Source: Ceratobasidium sp. AG-K (Eukaryota > Basidiomycota > Agaricomycetes > Cantharellales > Ceratobasidiaceae). From it: DNA of 64,000 nucleotides. The notes under the pieces are model-generated. The model was not told the DNA's origin and ran no database searches. It saw only the letters and a program-made list of their open reading frames with translations. The stretch lies in contig JAWNGF010000003.1 of the NCBI GenBank assembly GCA_037039685.1, positions 5,182,571 through 5,246,570 of the forward strand, written 5' to 3'. Positions 13,329 to 24,064 of this stretch are shown here, piece after piece. The translations under genes were made by a program, and so were the position numbers. Positions within the stretch are counted from its first letter, which is position 1. Each line of letters opens with the position of its first letter.

Positions 13329-13657
13329 TCGTATGGAGAAAACAATCGTGAATCTACGTAAATGCGTGTGACATTAGGATGGCGTAGAGGGAAGAGAGCG
13401 CTCTCAAGTGGAAACGACGGATCTGGCAAGTTGCAGCCTAGAGCAGAGTTTCAGCGATCGCATTGATAAAATCGACCACTCATGTATCTTAAACAAACAC
13501 GAGCGCCGTCTGGCTTTGCTGCTGTTGATCTCGCATTGGGTGCTACACAGATACCAGGTTGAAAAGTTTCACCAAATAACGTGACAGGTTTTGGATGCTT
13601 GACAATACAGTGATAAGCGGCCGAAAACAGAGCGAGGGAAGGAAAGAAGTGAGTAGA
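13329..13657. other. Convergent 3' intergenic region
   Basis: 329 bp between the convergent stops of TAD2 and RPP1. It should hold both 3' UTRs and terminators. I see no further gene. Confidence 0.5.
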
Positions 13658-14293
13658 TCAGTCGAAGAGACCAAAGCCCTATGCAGGCGTATTAGCATTT
13701 CTTGCATATTTGCGCACTCATGTAGACACACCATGTCATCGTCCGATTCCTCCTTCTCCTCCTCCTTCTTCTCCTCTTTCGCTTCCTCCGCGGGTGCAGC
13801 TCCTCCAGCCGCAGCCGCCGGCGCGGCCGCACCTGCAGCGGGCGCACCTCCACCTGTATCGAAATGAGGATGCAATTGTAGAATTATATTCACATCGGCG
13901 ACTCACCACCAACATTAGACAACAGATCCTTCACGTTCTTTCCCTCGAGTGCCTTGGCTAGAAGAGAGGCCCAGATCGGCTCAAGCTCGACACCCGCAGC
14001 GCTGGTGAGAGCAACGATTTTGTCGCTCTAGATATATTGACTTTAGTAGGAGCTGCAGCTCGTGGCTCAACTGACTCACAGTAATTTCGACCGCATCGTC
14101 TGCCAGGATAAGGGCGGCATAGGTAGCAGCGAGCTCGGCAGAGGCCTTGGGACAAGCATTAGCATACAGGCTTGAATTCATCCATCCGCGAAATCCAAAT
14201 CCATCCAACTTGGCACCGAGTTCTTTCAAAACGACAATTTCCGCCGCCCATACGAGCCCCTTCCACGACCCAGCGACGAAGATATCTCACCAT
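13658..14293 (-). CDS. RPP1: 60S acidic ribosomal protein P1
   Basis: P1 forms the lateral stalk of the large ribosomal subunit with P2 and P0 and recruits elongation factors. Minus-strand exons are 14293-14291, 14145-14080, 14027-13907, 13853-13732 and 13678-13658, total 333 nt, 110 aa. The protein starts [18 protein letters not shown], continues with the dimerisation helices ([32 protein letters not shown]), then an Ala/Pro/Gly hinge, an acidic EEKEE stretch and the universal stalk end SDDDMGFGLFD. The first exon is the ATG codon alone, followed by GTGAGA. The last exon carries only GFGLFD plus stop. P1 rather than P2 is indicated by the [13 protein letters not shown]-terminus. Confidence 0.95.
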
Positions 14294-14881
14294 TGTGTGT
14301 ATTAGAGTTGAGAGCAACGGCGAGGGCGACCAAAGGTGCGTTGATGATCAGGATGTGATGACTCTGTTTGCTTCCGGCCCTATCCGGTCATGTGACGTAT
14401 TACCGCGCCCGTTTTATGACACATTGGGATAATCGACACGTGAATTACCCACGCCTGGACGTAAGAGTTCGGCTGTGTTTGCAACGGGACAAGATAATAG
14501 TGAAATTTGTCCTACAATACCGCAAACACGAAAATAGGACGTCACTCCAAAGGTCGAGTGTAGATCCCGGTCTGTCGTCATTCGCATTTGCCTGACTCCC
14601 TTGAGAGAACGCGGCGCGACCATCCATGCCACACGCCGTGGATCTGTATACAAACCAGCTTCAGAGTCGTGGAACTCATGCTTCTATTAGAGCAGATCAC
14701 CGTGCCCAGGTCGGTTATACGACTTTGGGTAGGCGCTTGTATTGGCTGTACTCGATCACATGCCCCGAGCCTGTGCTTGGCATGATCACCATCAACATCC
14801 AAACGCACACATCGAAGGCATATATGAACGCTGGCCGCGATGTACCTCACCCCACTCCCAGACTCCCCCCCTGCTGTGACC
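14294..14881. other. Divergent intergenic region RPP1 / secreted protein
   Basis: 588 bp holding the promoters of RPP1 (minus) and the secreted-protein gene (plus). No gene or repeat is recognised here. Confidence 0.4.
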
Positions 14882-15825
14882 ATGCTTGTGTCCGGTTTCT
14901 TTGTACTTGCCTCTCTCGCGGTTGCCAGTGCCGTTCCCACTCATCCCTCTGAGCTTAAGAGGCAAGACCCTATCCAAGAACCTCTCCAAGTAATTGCAGA
15001 CGGAAAGCGCGTTCGTGTAGGGACGTTGCCCACATGGAACTTCCAGTACCGGGCCGCAGGGTGGGTGTATGCGCATGCGTTGGGTCCCAGCTGACTATCG
15101 TTTTCACTCAGCTACTTGGCTCGAGGTGGTTGCCCATTGGCCGAAATAGGCATCAAGTTGTGTTATCAATACAAACTGTCGAGCGATCCAACGAAACATA
15201 TCGATCCTGGCGCGTCAAGTGGGGGTAACAAGGTGCAAACCGTTATCCTGAATAGTCAGCCGTACGAAGCCACAGGCGCCGTTACCCAATTCAATTTTAA
15301 GCTGAGGGTTGATGCTTCCTTAACTTCAACGAGTTCAAACTCTTTCCCTCTTGTCCAAATCGTATCTAAAGAAGTCTATAACGGTCCCTCAAGTGCCGTA
15401 TACTTTGACGTTCGAAACAACCTCGCGGGTATCTATGCCTTTTCCGACAATTCGACTCCGGCGGTGTCAATCCCCTTAAGCCAGTTCACGAACAAGACCA
15501 CTTTCCATACGTGGACAGTCAAGGGAGGACCGAACGGTTATGCGGACATCAGGATTCTTGAGGCTGGGAGTGGCGCGACCGTTCTTTATTACAGGGCCGA
15601 AGGCCAGAATTCGAGAGACAGTTACCGGTAAGTAACGATTTACTACTTATGAGCGCCTGGGTAAATGTCTGATGTATGCAGCTTCCGCGTCGGAGCTGAG
15701 CGACTCGCTGAAAATATAACGCCTTTGACGTAAGTTGCAATGGAAACCCAGCAATTACCATTAATAATACATCTGACTCTAGCGCGTACTGGGGAGATTA
15801 CTCGGCCACTCCTCTTCAAGGCTGA
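14882..15825 (+). CDS. Small secreted protein, family not recognised
   Basis: Exons 14882-15060, 15112-15627, 15682-15729 and 15783-15825 sum to 786 nt, 261 aa. The start was chosen because MLVSGFFVLASLAVASAVP is a clean signal peptide; about ten residues later the dibasic ELKR could be a Kex2-type processing site. The mature part is rich in Ser, Thr and Asn, beta-strand-like, with N-glycosylation sequons (for example NKT and NST). It includes the paired segments VQTVILNSQPYEATG and FHTWTVKGGPNGYADIRI, which suggest a jelly-roll or lectin/polysaccharide-lyase-like fold. I do not recognise the family. An effector or wall-acting role is possible but unsupported. The gene ends tail to tail with ATG7, 185 bp away. 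Confidence 0.8.
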
Positions 15826-16010
15826 TATGGAGAGACATGAGATTGAGTGGGACATGGACCTTGAAGTCATTGACTGGCGCTTGCCGGCAATGATTGATAA
15901 TCTACTCAAATTCTCATTTAACGATAACAGGACAAATTACTGATTCACGGACAATTAATTCATGTACGTACTGTACATAGCAGTTGCGCAATTGGTTCTA
16001 CGTTCGAGCC

Positions 16011-18746
16011 CTAAAAGTCGTCGCCCTCTCCTTCGCCCTCCTCCACCCAATCTACGCTTTCCAACGCAGCCTCGCTATCAGCATGCAGCTTATCCAACCC
16101 AGTCAGCTTCTCAAGATATCCAGTCTCGTTGAAGGCACGGAGCATCATTTCGAACCCACGGGTTTCATATTCCTTCAGAACCTGTGCTCAAGTGTTAGCC
16201 TGTGAAATGTACGGCATATACGTGGCAAACCGTCTCGGAGCAGCCAGTGCATTTGTCGTATGCGGCTCCTGTGATAAGCTTGTTGCTAAACTGAGCGAGG
16301 AAGCCTCGCAATTGGTGCGGCACGACTCCAAGGATGCTCTCTGAGCCTTCGTCGCCCGGTTTGGGGGCAGCTGCATGCAGACTTGAATACAGCTATTAGT
16401 CCAGAACCAGAATTTAAGGAAGGCCTAGCTTTGACGCACCCTTTCGGATGTTGCAGGAGGGATACTAGGGTTTCTACTGCGGTGCTTGAAGCAATAGCTG
16501 CTAATCCAGGGCGGGTAACGGTGCACATCTGGTCAAGGGTGCGATCCGAGAGTGACTGGTTTCGGGTTAGTCAAGATCTCATGGCGAACAGAATTCTAGT
16601 CATACATCTGCCGGTGCTACGATGTCGTTGCAGTAGTAGCATCCTAACCGACTTGAAGCGTCTTCGGATTGGGCCGCGCGTACGCCGTGTCGCATGACAA
16701 GGAAAGAGTCAAATCCTAGCGCCGCGTTCATGACGATCTTTTAAGTAGGTAAGAGTCTTAAGCAAGATGGATGATCGAATTGCCCGTACCTTGCCTTTCG
16801 CGGCGCCGATGACGGTAGGGAGCCACCTACTCTCTCGCGAGTCCATTAGCAAGAAAACGGCGTCATGTTTATCAATGAGTTCTTCTAGTCGAGAAACGTC
16901 GGATTTGGTCTTCTCCAATGACGCGGGTGGAATGGGGTGACCTGGCATAGGGATTGACATATCGATACCGGTCGCATTCTGGTTGTCAATAAAGGTAAAC
17001 CGGTTGAAGTTACACGTCATTAAACTCGCTCTAAGGGCATAAAAGAGTCTGCTTACCATACCCGGAAAGATTTTCTTGAGACTATCCGCAGCGCATGCTG
17101 CCTTGGGTTTTCCACCCTCGAGACAATCGGCGAATTCGAATAATGGTTGCCTGACTGGATTGGAGAATGATACACGCGCAGAGTCGACAAAGGTAATTGT
17201 GCGTACTCCCCATCCCTTTATTCCATTTTTTTTCAGCCAGGAATGATGGGACCGAGTGGAAGCCAAACGGGTATGAGTGGTGATTGTTGTGGCACGGGGC
17301 AATATTACCATATCGGGACGATATGGGTTAAATGCTAATGGTTAGTTCAAATATGAAAGTTCAACCAGATAGTGCACGCACCATCAGAGTACGTGCGACA
17401 TAACATCCCAGTGTGCCAGCTCCGAGCAACAGACACTTGGTATTGGCTATCTTCTCCAGGTCCAACGCGGGTAAGATGCGCCACCTCATCAACTTGAGGT
17501 TGAGATCGACCGCCTGGTCAGCTAGACTGGGGAGGGGGGGGGGGGGGGGGGAGGATCGAATCTCACTAACACGCAACACATAAGGGGCGCTTGGGACTCA
17601 CCGAGAAGGGTCCATCATAGGAGCAAGGTCCGCCATTCGGGGGGCGAGCTTTCCTTGTGTGTTCTTCTCCCAGCCCACCGCAGCTAGCCTGCTCGTTTCT
17701 GTCGATGCTTCTGGCCCTCCTGGAACCGAAACGGTTCCTAGTCGACTATGCCAAACTCGGTTGGGACCTGGGGTTTCTGTGTCTCGCCAAGCGAGCACAT
17801 TCAACGGTCCATTCACACCAAAGCGAACGTGAACGAGTGCTAAAAGATTCCTCAACGGCCAACCAGGGCTTTGGGGGTTTGCAGAGGGGTCGACAAACCC
17901 GAGAATACGCTAAGCAGTCGTGATATCTCGATTAGAACTGGTTTCGCATTACACACCAGTATCATACCTTATCTTCGGGGATTTCCTTGAAGAAAGAGCT
18001 CCATTCCGACAAAGCTGCAACTTCGTAACCTGTCTTTGACGCGCGCGCAATAAAGTATGCTGTAGGGGAAGTCTTTGCATCAGGAAGATTGGACAAGGAT
18101 GTGTGTATGGAGATTAGCTAAGAGGAAGTGAGAGTCGATCCATCGTGAAGCCTGAGAGATCGCTTACGCTCTCGCGGCCAATCCCTTCCTCTGCTGGCAG
18201 CCAGCCCCGTTGGTCGATTTCCCATGCAGGTTTAGCCACGAAAGCTGGAAAAGCAAACCAGTAAAAGAACTTGTACTTTTTCAGGTCGGAGAAAGTTAGA
18301 AGCAAGAATTTGTTGAGATAGGAAAGATCTTTCAGTGCGTCTTCCGAGTGCATCTTGGCCCAGAGTTCATCAGCAAGTTGGTTGAAGAGAGCCGACTTGT
18401 CGACGGCCTTGAACTCTTCGATAGTATTAAAATTCTTGAGTATTCCGCGGACTCCTACTGCGTGTGCAGGGCCGCTAGGGCATAGTTGGACACGGATATT
18501 TGTGACTGAAATGCGGACGTACCTGGATTCTTTGGTGAGGCCATCTCCTCCAAGTACAAGCTGACATCCCAATGCAACATCTTGTCCTGTTTCTCGATCG
18601 ACAATCGATTTTCCAGCAGAGTAGGAAGCAGTTACGGGCTGCGATTCGGCCGAGAGTTTCAGCACATCGATCTTGAGGCGCACCAGATCGTGCCAAAACG
18701 CAGGTTGCACCAAGGAAGATAACGGGGTAAATTGGATTAACGTCAT
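16011..18746 (-). CDS. ATG7: Autophagy E1-like activating enzyme Atg7
   Basis: Activates Atg8 and Atg12 with ATP and hands them to Atg3 and Atg10. Minus strand, about ten exons. The start at 18746 gives [21 protein letters not shown], matching the Atg7 N-terminal domain; an in-frame GTG/ATG further upstream was not used. The N-domain blocks [10 protein letters not shown] and FFYWFAFPA are followed by [12 protein letters not shown]. The E1 adenylation domain has the nucleotide loop [16 protein letters not shown], then [22 protein letters not shown] zinc-binding CYYC lies before the catalytic cysteine in [14 protein letters not shown]. The C-terminus, ending EEGEGDDF, carries the Atg8-interacting acidic tail. 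A long poly-C tract lies in one intron. The gene is divergent from the TcdA-like gene. Confidence 0.95.
17528..17551. repeat. Homopolymer G tract (poly-C in ATG7 sense)
   Basis: A run of about 18 G residues on the plus strand, interrupted once by A near its left edge, inside an ATG7 intron. In transcript sense it is a long C tract upstream of the 3' splice site CTGACCAG, where a pyrimidine tract is expected but not of this length. Its length is likely polymorphic or miscalled. Confidence 0.85.
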
Positions 18747-18998
18747 TCTCGAGGGGTACAACAGAATTTCAGTGCGGGCAGGAAGACGCACTACCAGGTG
18801 GTGGCCCAAAGCAGCCCTCTCGAGGTTGAGGGTGCTTCTAGTCACGTGTTCAGGCCATCAATTCAAGTGATCGGTGACCAATAAACCCAATCTTTTCTTT
18901 CACAACGCTTGTCCCTGCCCACATTCGCCCGGTTCCGCTGATCGACCAAGTTACTAGTTCTGGGATTCTGAGGACGGAATTTGACATATCTTCCTACG
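18747..18998. promoter_or_regulatory. Shared divergent promoter ATG7 / TcdA-like gene
   Basis: Only 252 bp separate the two start codons. The segment contains a CACGTG E-box at 18843-18848 and a CCAAT box at 18878-18882, both common fungal promoter elements. Co-regulation is an inference. Confidence 0.55.
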
Positions 18999-20850
18999 AT
19001 GACTAACTATCTGAAGTCAGAAAGCGCGAAACTGGCTGTTGCTGCTGTTACTGCATCTGCCTTGACACTCGTAACTGTGGCCACGTATCAGTCTGCTGTG
19101 AAGCAGAGGCGCAGGAGAGAGTTACAAAAGGAAGTAAAGGATGCGTTGGCTGCTACACCACCGGAACCTGAACTCGAACTTGATGTAAATCAATTCGATT
19201 CGACCCAGAAAGCTCTAGATGACTTCAACTCGAGTATACCTGACCGAAAGTTTGACGAGACTATTGTTAAAGAAATGCTCGCCCGAAACTATGCATTCTT
19301 TGGAGAGGAGTCAATGCAAAAGGTCCGCGGGGGTCGCGTTGTAGTTGTCGGTTGTGGAGGTGTAGGGAGCTGGGCTGCGTCTATGCTTATACGCTCGTAA
19401 GCTTCGAGTTACCAAGACGAAAGGCGGAGCATCTGAACTTGAACGGATAGCGGCGTCTCTCACGTCCGACTTGTGGATTTCGATATGGTTACTCTCTCTT
19501 CGCTCAATCGCCATGCGGTAGCCACTCTTGCAGACGTCGGTGTGCCTAAGGTCACCGCATGTAAACGGTTCTTTGAACGTGTTGCACCATGGGTGGAAGT
19601 TGATGCACGCGTAGAACTCTGGAAATTAGGGGCCGGCGGAGAAGATTTACTTGAATGGGGCGATTCACGTGTAGATTGGGTTATCGGTAGGTGAGCATAC
19701 TCGATTTCTATTCGATTTCTAACACTATTGATCCAGATGCGATTGATAACTTAACAACGAAAGTAAACATGCTTTTATTCGTTTTTAGATTTCCGTCCTC
19801 ACGAATCTTAGGTTCAATTATTGCGGTACTGCAAGCAGCATGATATCAATGTACGACAAAATATCTACACGCTAGTCTGGTGTTCAATATTACTACAGGT
19901 GTTTGCTTCAATGGGCGCAGGAACCAAGTCTGACCCCACTAGGGTACAAATTAGGTCGGTCAATCGCGCTTTGAGGATCACGTACTTTCAGCTAACGACA
20001 GCGTGATAGCGACATATCCAATACCTTCGAGGATCCTCTAGCTAGATCTGTCAGACGCAGACTGCGTATTGAAGGCATTGATTCTGGTATACCGTGAGTT
20101 ATGGAGCACTTGAGCGACGGTTGCGCTGACTAGGCGGTCCAGCGTCGTGTACTCGACAGAAAAGCCTAGTGATGTGAAGCTGCTGCCGTTGCCCCAGGAC
20201 GAATTTGAGAAGGGTAGCATTCATGAGCTTGGTGCATTTGACGATTTCCGTGTGCGAATCTTACCGGTGTTAGGTGAGTATGGATCGGCCTACTTTAGAC
20301 GAGTAGGATGCTTAGTGGGAGTAGGGCCACTTCCTGCCCTGTTTGGGCTCCACATCGCAACATACATCGTGTGCAATATCGCTGGTAGGCCTATATCAAA
20401 CCCGCTCCCCGTGAAGAACAGGGGGAAGCTTTATGAAAAAATTGCGAGGGATCTATTGAATCGTGAAAAACAAGTACAAGGGGAAACATTCGTGTACGTA
20501 TGGATGGAAAAGATGTGTCCTAACCCGTGGCTGACCGCTTAGCATCCCTCAGCAAGCTCCCATTATCCGAACAAGACATAGCTTACATATTCGAAGACCT
20601 GCACCGGGGGCGATCCACCATTCCACCTCACCCGGTCCTGGACCGGCCACAAATTTCCCGTTGGAATACACACGAACCACTTACAACACAGAATTGTGTC
20701 GTGCTGAGCCACAAAGAGGCCCAGATTTTGAAGGATAACGGTGGGGTTGGTGATGAAGTGGTGAGAATGGGGCTATGGCCTCCGGAGACTATGGACGTGG
20801 TACATCGTCGACAAGAAGAGGCTATCCGCATAGCGAAGTGGGAATTATAA
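18999..20850 (+). CDS. tRNA threonylcarbamoyladenosine dehydratase (TcdA/Tcd1-2 family)
   Basis: An E1/ThiF-fold enzyme that uses ATP to cyclise t6A37 of tRNA to ct6A; the yeast homologues sit in the mitochondrial outer membrane. The start at 18999 gives a short N-terminus, then a hydrophobic segment LAVAAVTASALTLVTVATYQ consistent with a membrane anchor, then a basic linker. The ThiF domain shows VVVVGCGGVGSWAASMLIRSG, VRLVDFDMVTLSSLNRHA, GVPKVTACK, and IDNL with the metal/ATP loop, followed by FASMGAGTKSDPTRVQI. The distal part has VVYSTEKPSDVKLLPLP, characteristic of this family, and a C-terminal helical tail ending IAKWEL. About seven short introns interrupt it. Assignment is strong at family level; Tcd1 versus Tcd2 cannot be told. 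Confidence 0.9.
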
Positions 20851-21219
20851 ACTAGGGAGGTCCTCCCGTGATCAAATGCGTCGAGCTCCCGGATCCCGGT
20901 GGAATGATGTCGCGGTTATCGTGTTTCGCGTTCCACGTGTTGTACATGCACAAAGGCCGTCCCTCGATAGGATTAATATTCTTCATGGAGGAATGACTTA
21001 ATTAGATGCGCGACTGTCAACCGGACGAACGATCAATCTCAAAACATGTATACTGCATGCGAGAACGTGAACGACGACTACGTAATACGTGCGGCATGCT
21101 GCAACAAGAAGTGCACATTGTAAAATAATCCCATAGGTGACTTATTGTGCCAGATCTTTGAGTATTACCCTGGGTCTGGGTTATCTTGGTCCGGATTAAT
21201 AAATTCCGTCGCTGTCAGA
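20851..21219. other. Convergent intergenic region
   Basis: 369 bp between the convergent stops of the TcdA-like gene and the velvet gene. No gene recognised. Confidence 0.4.
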
Positions 21220-22713
21220 CTACCCCTCTTGAGGCGGCTGATAACCAGTTGGTGGCCCAAAGAGAACCTGTGGGACCTGATGCACATTAGAGGGTGTTCC
21301 AGTGAGTGGAGCTAAAAAGTTTCGAGTATAAAATTGAACGCCCTGCTCCTCGTCTACCGCTGTCTCCCCTCCCCCGCTTGAGGCGCCGTCATCTTCCTCG
21401 TCGCCATCCTGTTTATTTTTTTTTCCCCGACTTGTCTCCCGAAGATTGACGCGTACTCCCCAGCGCCCCAAATGCTAATTCGAAACGTTGAAGCATTTTC
21501 CAAAGTGCTAACATGACCTTGTACTCACTTTGGTAATCGCTGTAGATGCCTGAAGGCCGGGGAATCTTTGTACATTCGCTCAATTGGATGCATGCGTGTT
21601 ACAGCGGTTGTACGCACTCTTTTGTCGAGTATATCACAAAAACCCCGCTGCCAAGCTGGTCAGACTTGGACGAGGTGTTCCCCAGCCGGTTTACGCACCT
21701 ATACAACTCGGCTGTGATGGGCACATCATCCGATCCCGCAACACGACTATTCGCCAAACAATCAAGTATCAGCAGCTATACCCGGGAGTGAGAGTGGGAT
21801 GAAAGAACACCTAAACAGATTGAAACATCGATAGCGGTAAACGAAGCTAGATGGACGAACGGTTTAGCATATATGGACAAATAGTGTAGTCAATTGGCGA
21901 CTTACTGCCCTTCAACCTTGACCGATAGATCCTGTCCAATATCTGGGTAAACTTCCGTCGAAATCAAGTTTGCTTCGCTTACCGCAAACACGAAGAGTAT
22001 CACTGTGTCCCCGGCTATATCTTGAATTTTCACAGCGTGTACAAATGAGGAACCAAACACGGCACCCGTAAGAGCTGAGTCCTCGTCAATATCTACGATG
22101 TTCTCCTCCGTGAGGGTGTCTGAATGACTGCTGCTGCCTGTTTGGGGGTGGGGCTGCCAACTATTATCGGACTGTGGAACCATTGCGGAGCTGGGACTCT
22201 GGTGCCGGTCTGGGTGGGTCTGACCTACATGTGGTGGCGGCCTAACAGCAAAGAGGTCGACGTGAGCAACTAGGCCGGTGGTCTCTATAGACCTGCGAGC
22301 CCCTGAATCAAAAAGAATTACGTGATAAATCTTAGGCGCAAGCATACTCAGCATGCAGCTCTTCTTCTCGCTCGGATGGTTTGCCTGCATCTATCACCTC
22401 GAACATACGCAGCTGGACCACTGGAGGCGGGTCTACGGGGCGCCTATCTCGCCTCGCAAATCTACCCGACCGTGAGTGAGAAAATAATTGTGATAGAAAG
22501 GCCAATCACTTTCGTCCTAGGTCAGGTTTCTGGTATTCTTCTAGCTGTGACCTAGGCGGCGAGGGTCGTTTAAATGATATCACATCGGCGACCAAAAAGA
22601 AACAGTGCGATGTACCTGATAGTGCGACCTGCAAATGGTCCGGCTACGTTTTGGATTGGTTTTCCGATAAACATGTCCTGGGTTCCCGGGTAATATGTAA
22701 AGTCTCTTTGCAT
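21220..22713 (-). CDS. Velvet-domain transcriptional regulator
   Basis: Velvet proteins bind DNA through an NF-kB-like fold and link light, development and secondary metabolism in fungi. Minus strand, about seven exons. The start at 22713 gives MQRDFTYYPGTQD. The velvet signature follows: LEEYQKPDLGRK, then RDRRPVDPPPVVQLRMFE, then TGLVAHVDLFAV. A long Pro/Ser/His-rich insert of about 80 residues interrupts the domain, as in VelB proteins. The domain resumes with GSSFVHAVKIQD, VILFVFADLSVKVEG, VYSTKE-like VIYSTKE, FPGLQASTAITK and WGVRVNLRE. The acidic tail ends in YQPPQEG. The join after VKVEGQ (21902) to the LLILDCLANS exon does not keep frame with the obvious sites, so this exon border is unresolved. 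VelB-like subtype is tentative. Confidence 0.78.
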
Positions 22714-24064
22714 GGACAATGAACTCGAGCAACGCAGCGCCTATCAACGAGAGCGCCAGCTACGAAAGTCCGAGTGGATCGGCCAGGAGGCTAAGGTGGG
22801 CTCGATGCGAATTTGTATGTAAATTGCAGAGCTCATTCTCGAGCTTCTTTTATATTTGTCCCTGGCGTGTGCAGTTGTAACAGGTAGCGGTCAGGACGAG
22901 TGCAGGCGTCGATGGTGTATGCTGGGCTTCCTCTACTCCCTGAGATCGGAAGGTCTCCGCTACTGTTCCTGAACGCTATTATGACGGCTCCATGGTAGAG
23001 ACTAGGGCGTTCGCTCATTAAGCGTACCGATTGATACCCCATATTGCTGCATCTCCAGGAAATATCATACTTCCAGGAAATTCATGCCATAGCCGTTCAA
23101 TTCCCTCTGCGGAGAATTGAATATATAGCCGAAGACTGTGATCTTTCAGATTGAGTCCGTTTGAGAAGATTGTACACGCGACGAATACTTTGTTCCAGCC
23201 TCATATACACCCTACCAGTGCACTCGGTAACTCACCTTTCCCGGGCTTTGGGCCACCCTGCATTTGGGAAGCTCTTCGATCCCAAAACTCGGCCTCGACT
23301 CAAGACTGATCGAAGACGCTGGTCCAACCAGGGACTGGCGCTTAGTCGATGAGTATACAGGCTTCCTGTCCAGAGTAGTGTCACCTCGATCATTTTGATA
23401 GGCCCTTCCATTTAACCTCAGCCGGTCGCGGAGGTATTTAAGAAGGAATCTACTGAAGGTTGAGGAATCCTTCGCGTGGTCTACATGTGCGCAAGTCAGC
23501 AGTGCTGACTCATTTACTTTACGAGCGTGCAGCACACCACCCCGTAACTCAGCGACTTCACGTGGAATTATCGTCCTAATATGCGATAGCAAGCCATTAG
23601 AGTCAAATTTATGGAATACGGGTCGGTGTGACATTTGAAATATCGGCCGGTATATTCGGAAAAGAGTGGAGACATGCTGAATCGGCGCTTGTATCGTGGC
23701 CGGCATGGCCAATGTCAGCAAAAACGGAATGTGCTCCGGAGTGCGGGAGCGCTTTGTAGGATTCCCGAGTGCTTCGGAGCAAAGCCCTGGCTCCGGAGCA
23801 CTCTGCAGGATTCTCGGTTTTTGCTGAGAACGCTGGCACGAGCATCGTAGAAGGAAGTCAGAATCGTAAAACAGAATTGAATATTTGGGCTCAAGAATAT
23901 CTTGTTTATGTTGGGCATAAATCATACAGAAATAGGGGCACGACACCACGCCTTGCGCATTCTTGTCTAAATGCCATGCGGGATGCGGCCTCAAGTCGGG
24001 AGGCAGCACGTGATAAGGTGGAACAATTGCAAATTAAATTTGAGGCTAACGCTTGACGTCGACA
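22714..24064. other. 1.35 kb intergenic with short GC-rich hairpin repeats
   Basis: Divergent region between the velvet gene and YTM1. A minus-strand open frame spans 23212-24009 but resembles no protein I know and contains internal repeats. At about 23731-23820 imperfect copies of a palindromic unit (TGCTCCGGAG, TGCTTCGGAG, GGCTCCGGAG) alternate with two related arms, GCGCTTTGTAGGATTC and GCACTCTGCAGGATTC. Confidence 0.45.

Noticed and set aside
23212..24009. 265-codon minus-strand open frame
   Set aside because: Crosses a cluster of GC-rich palindromic repeats, and the translation has no family features. Could be real, but I cannot support it.
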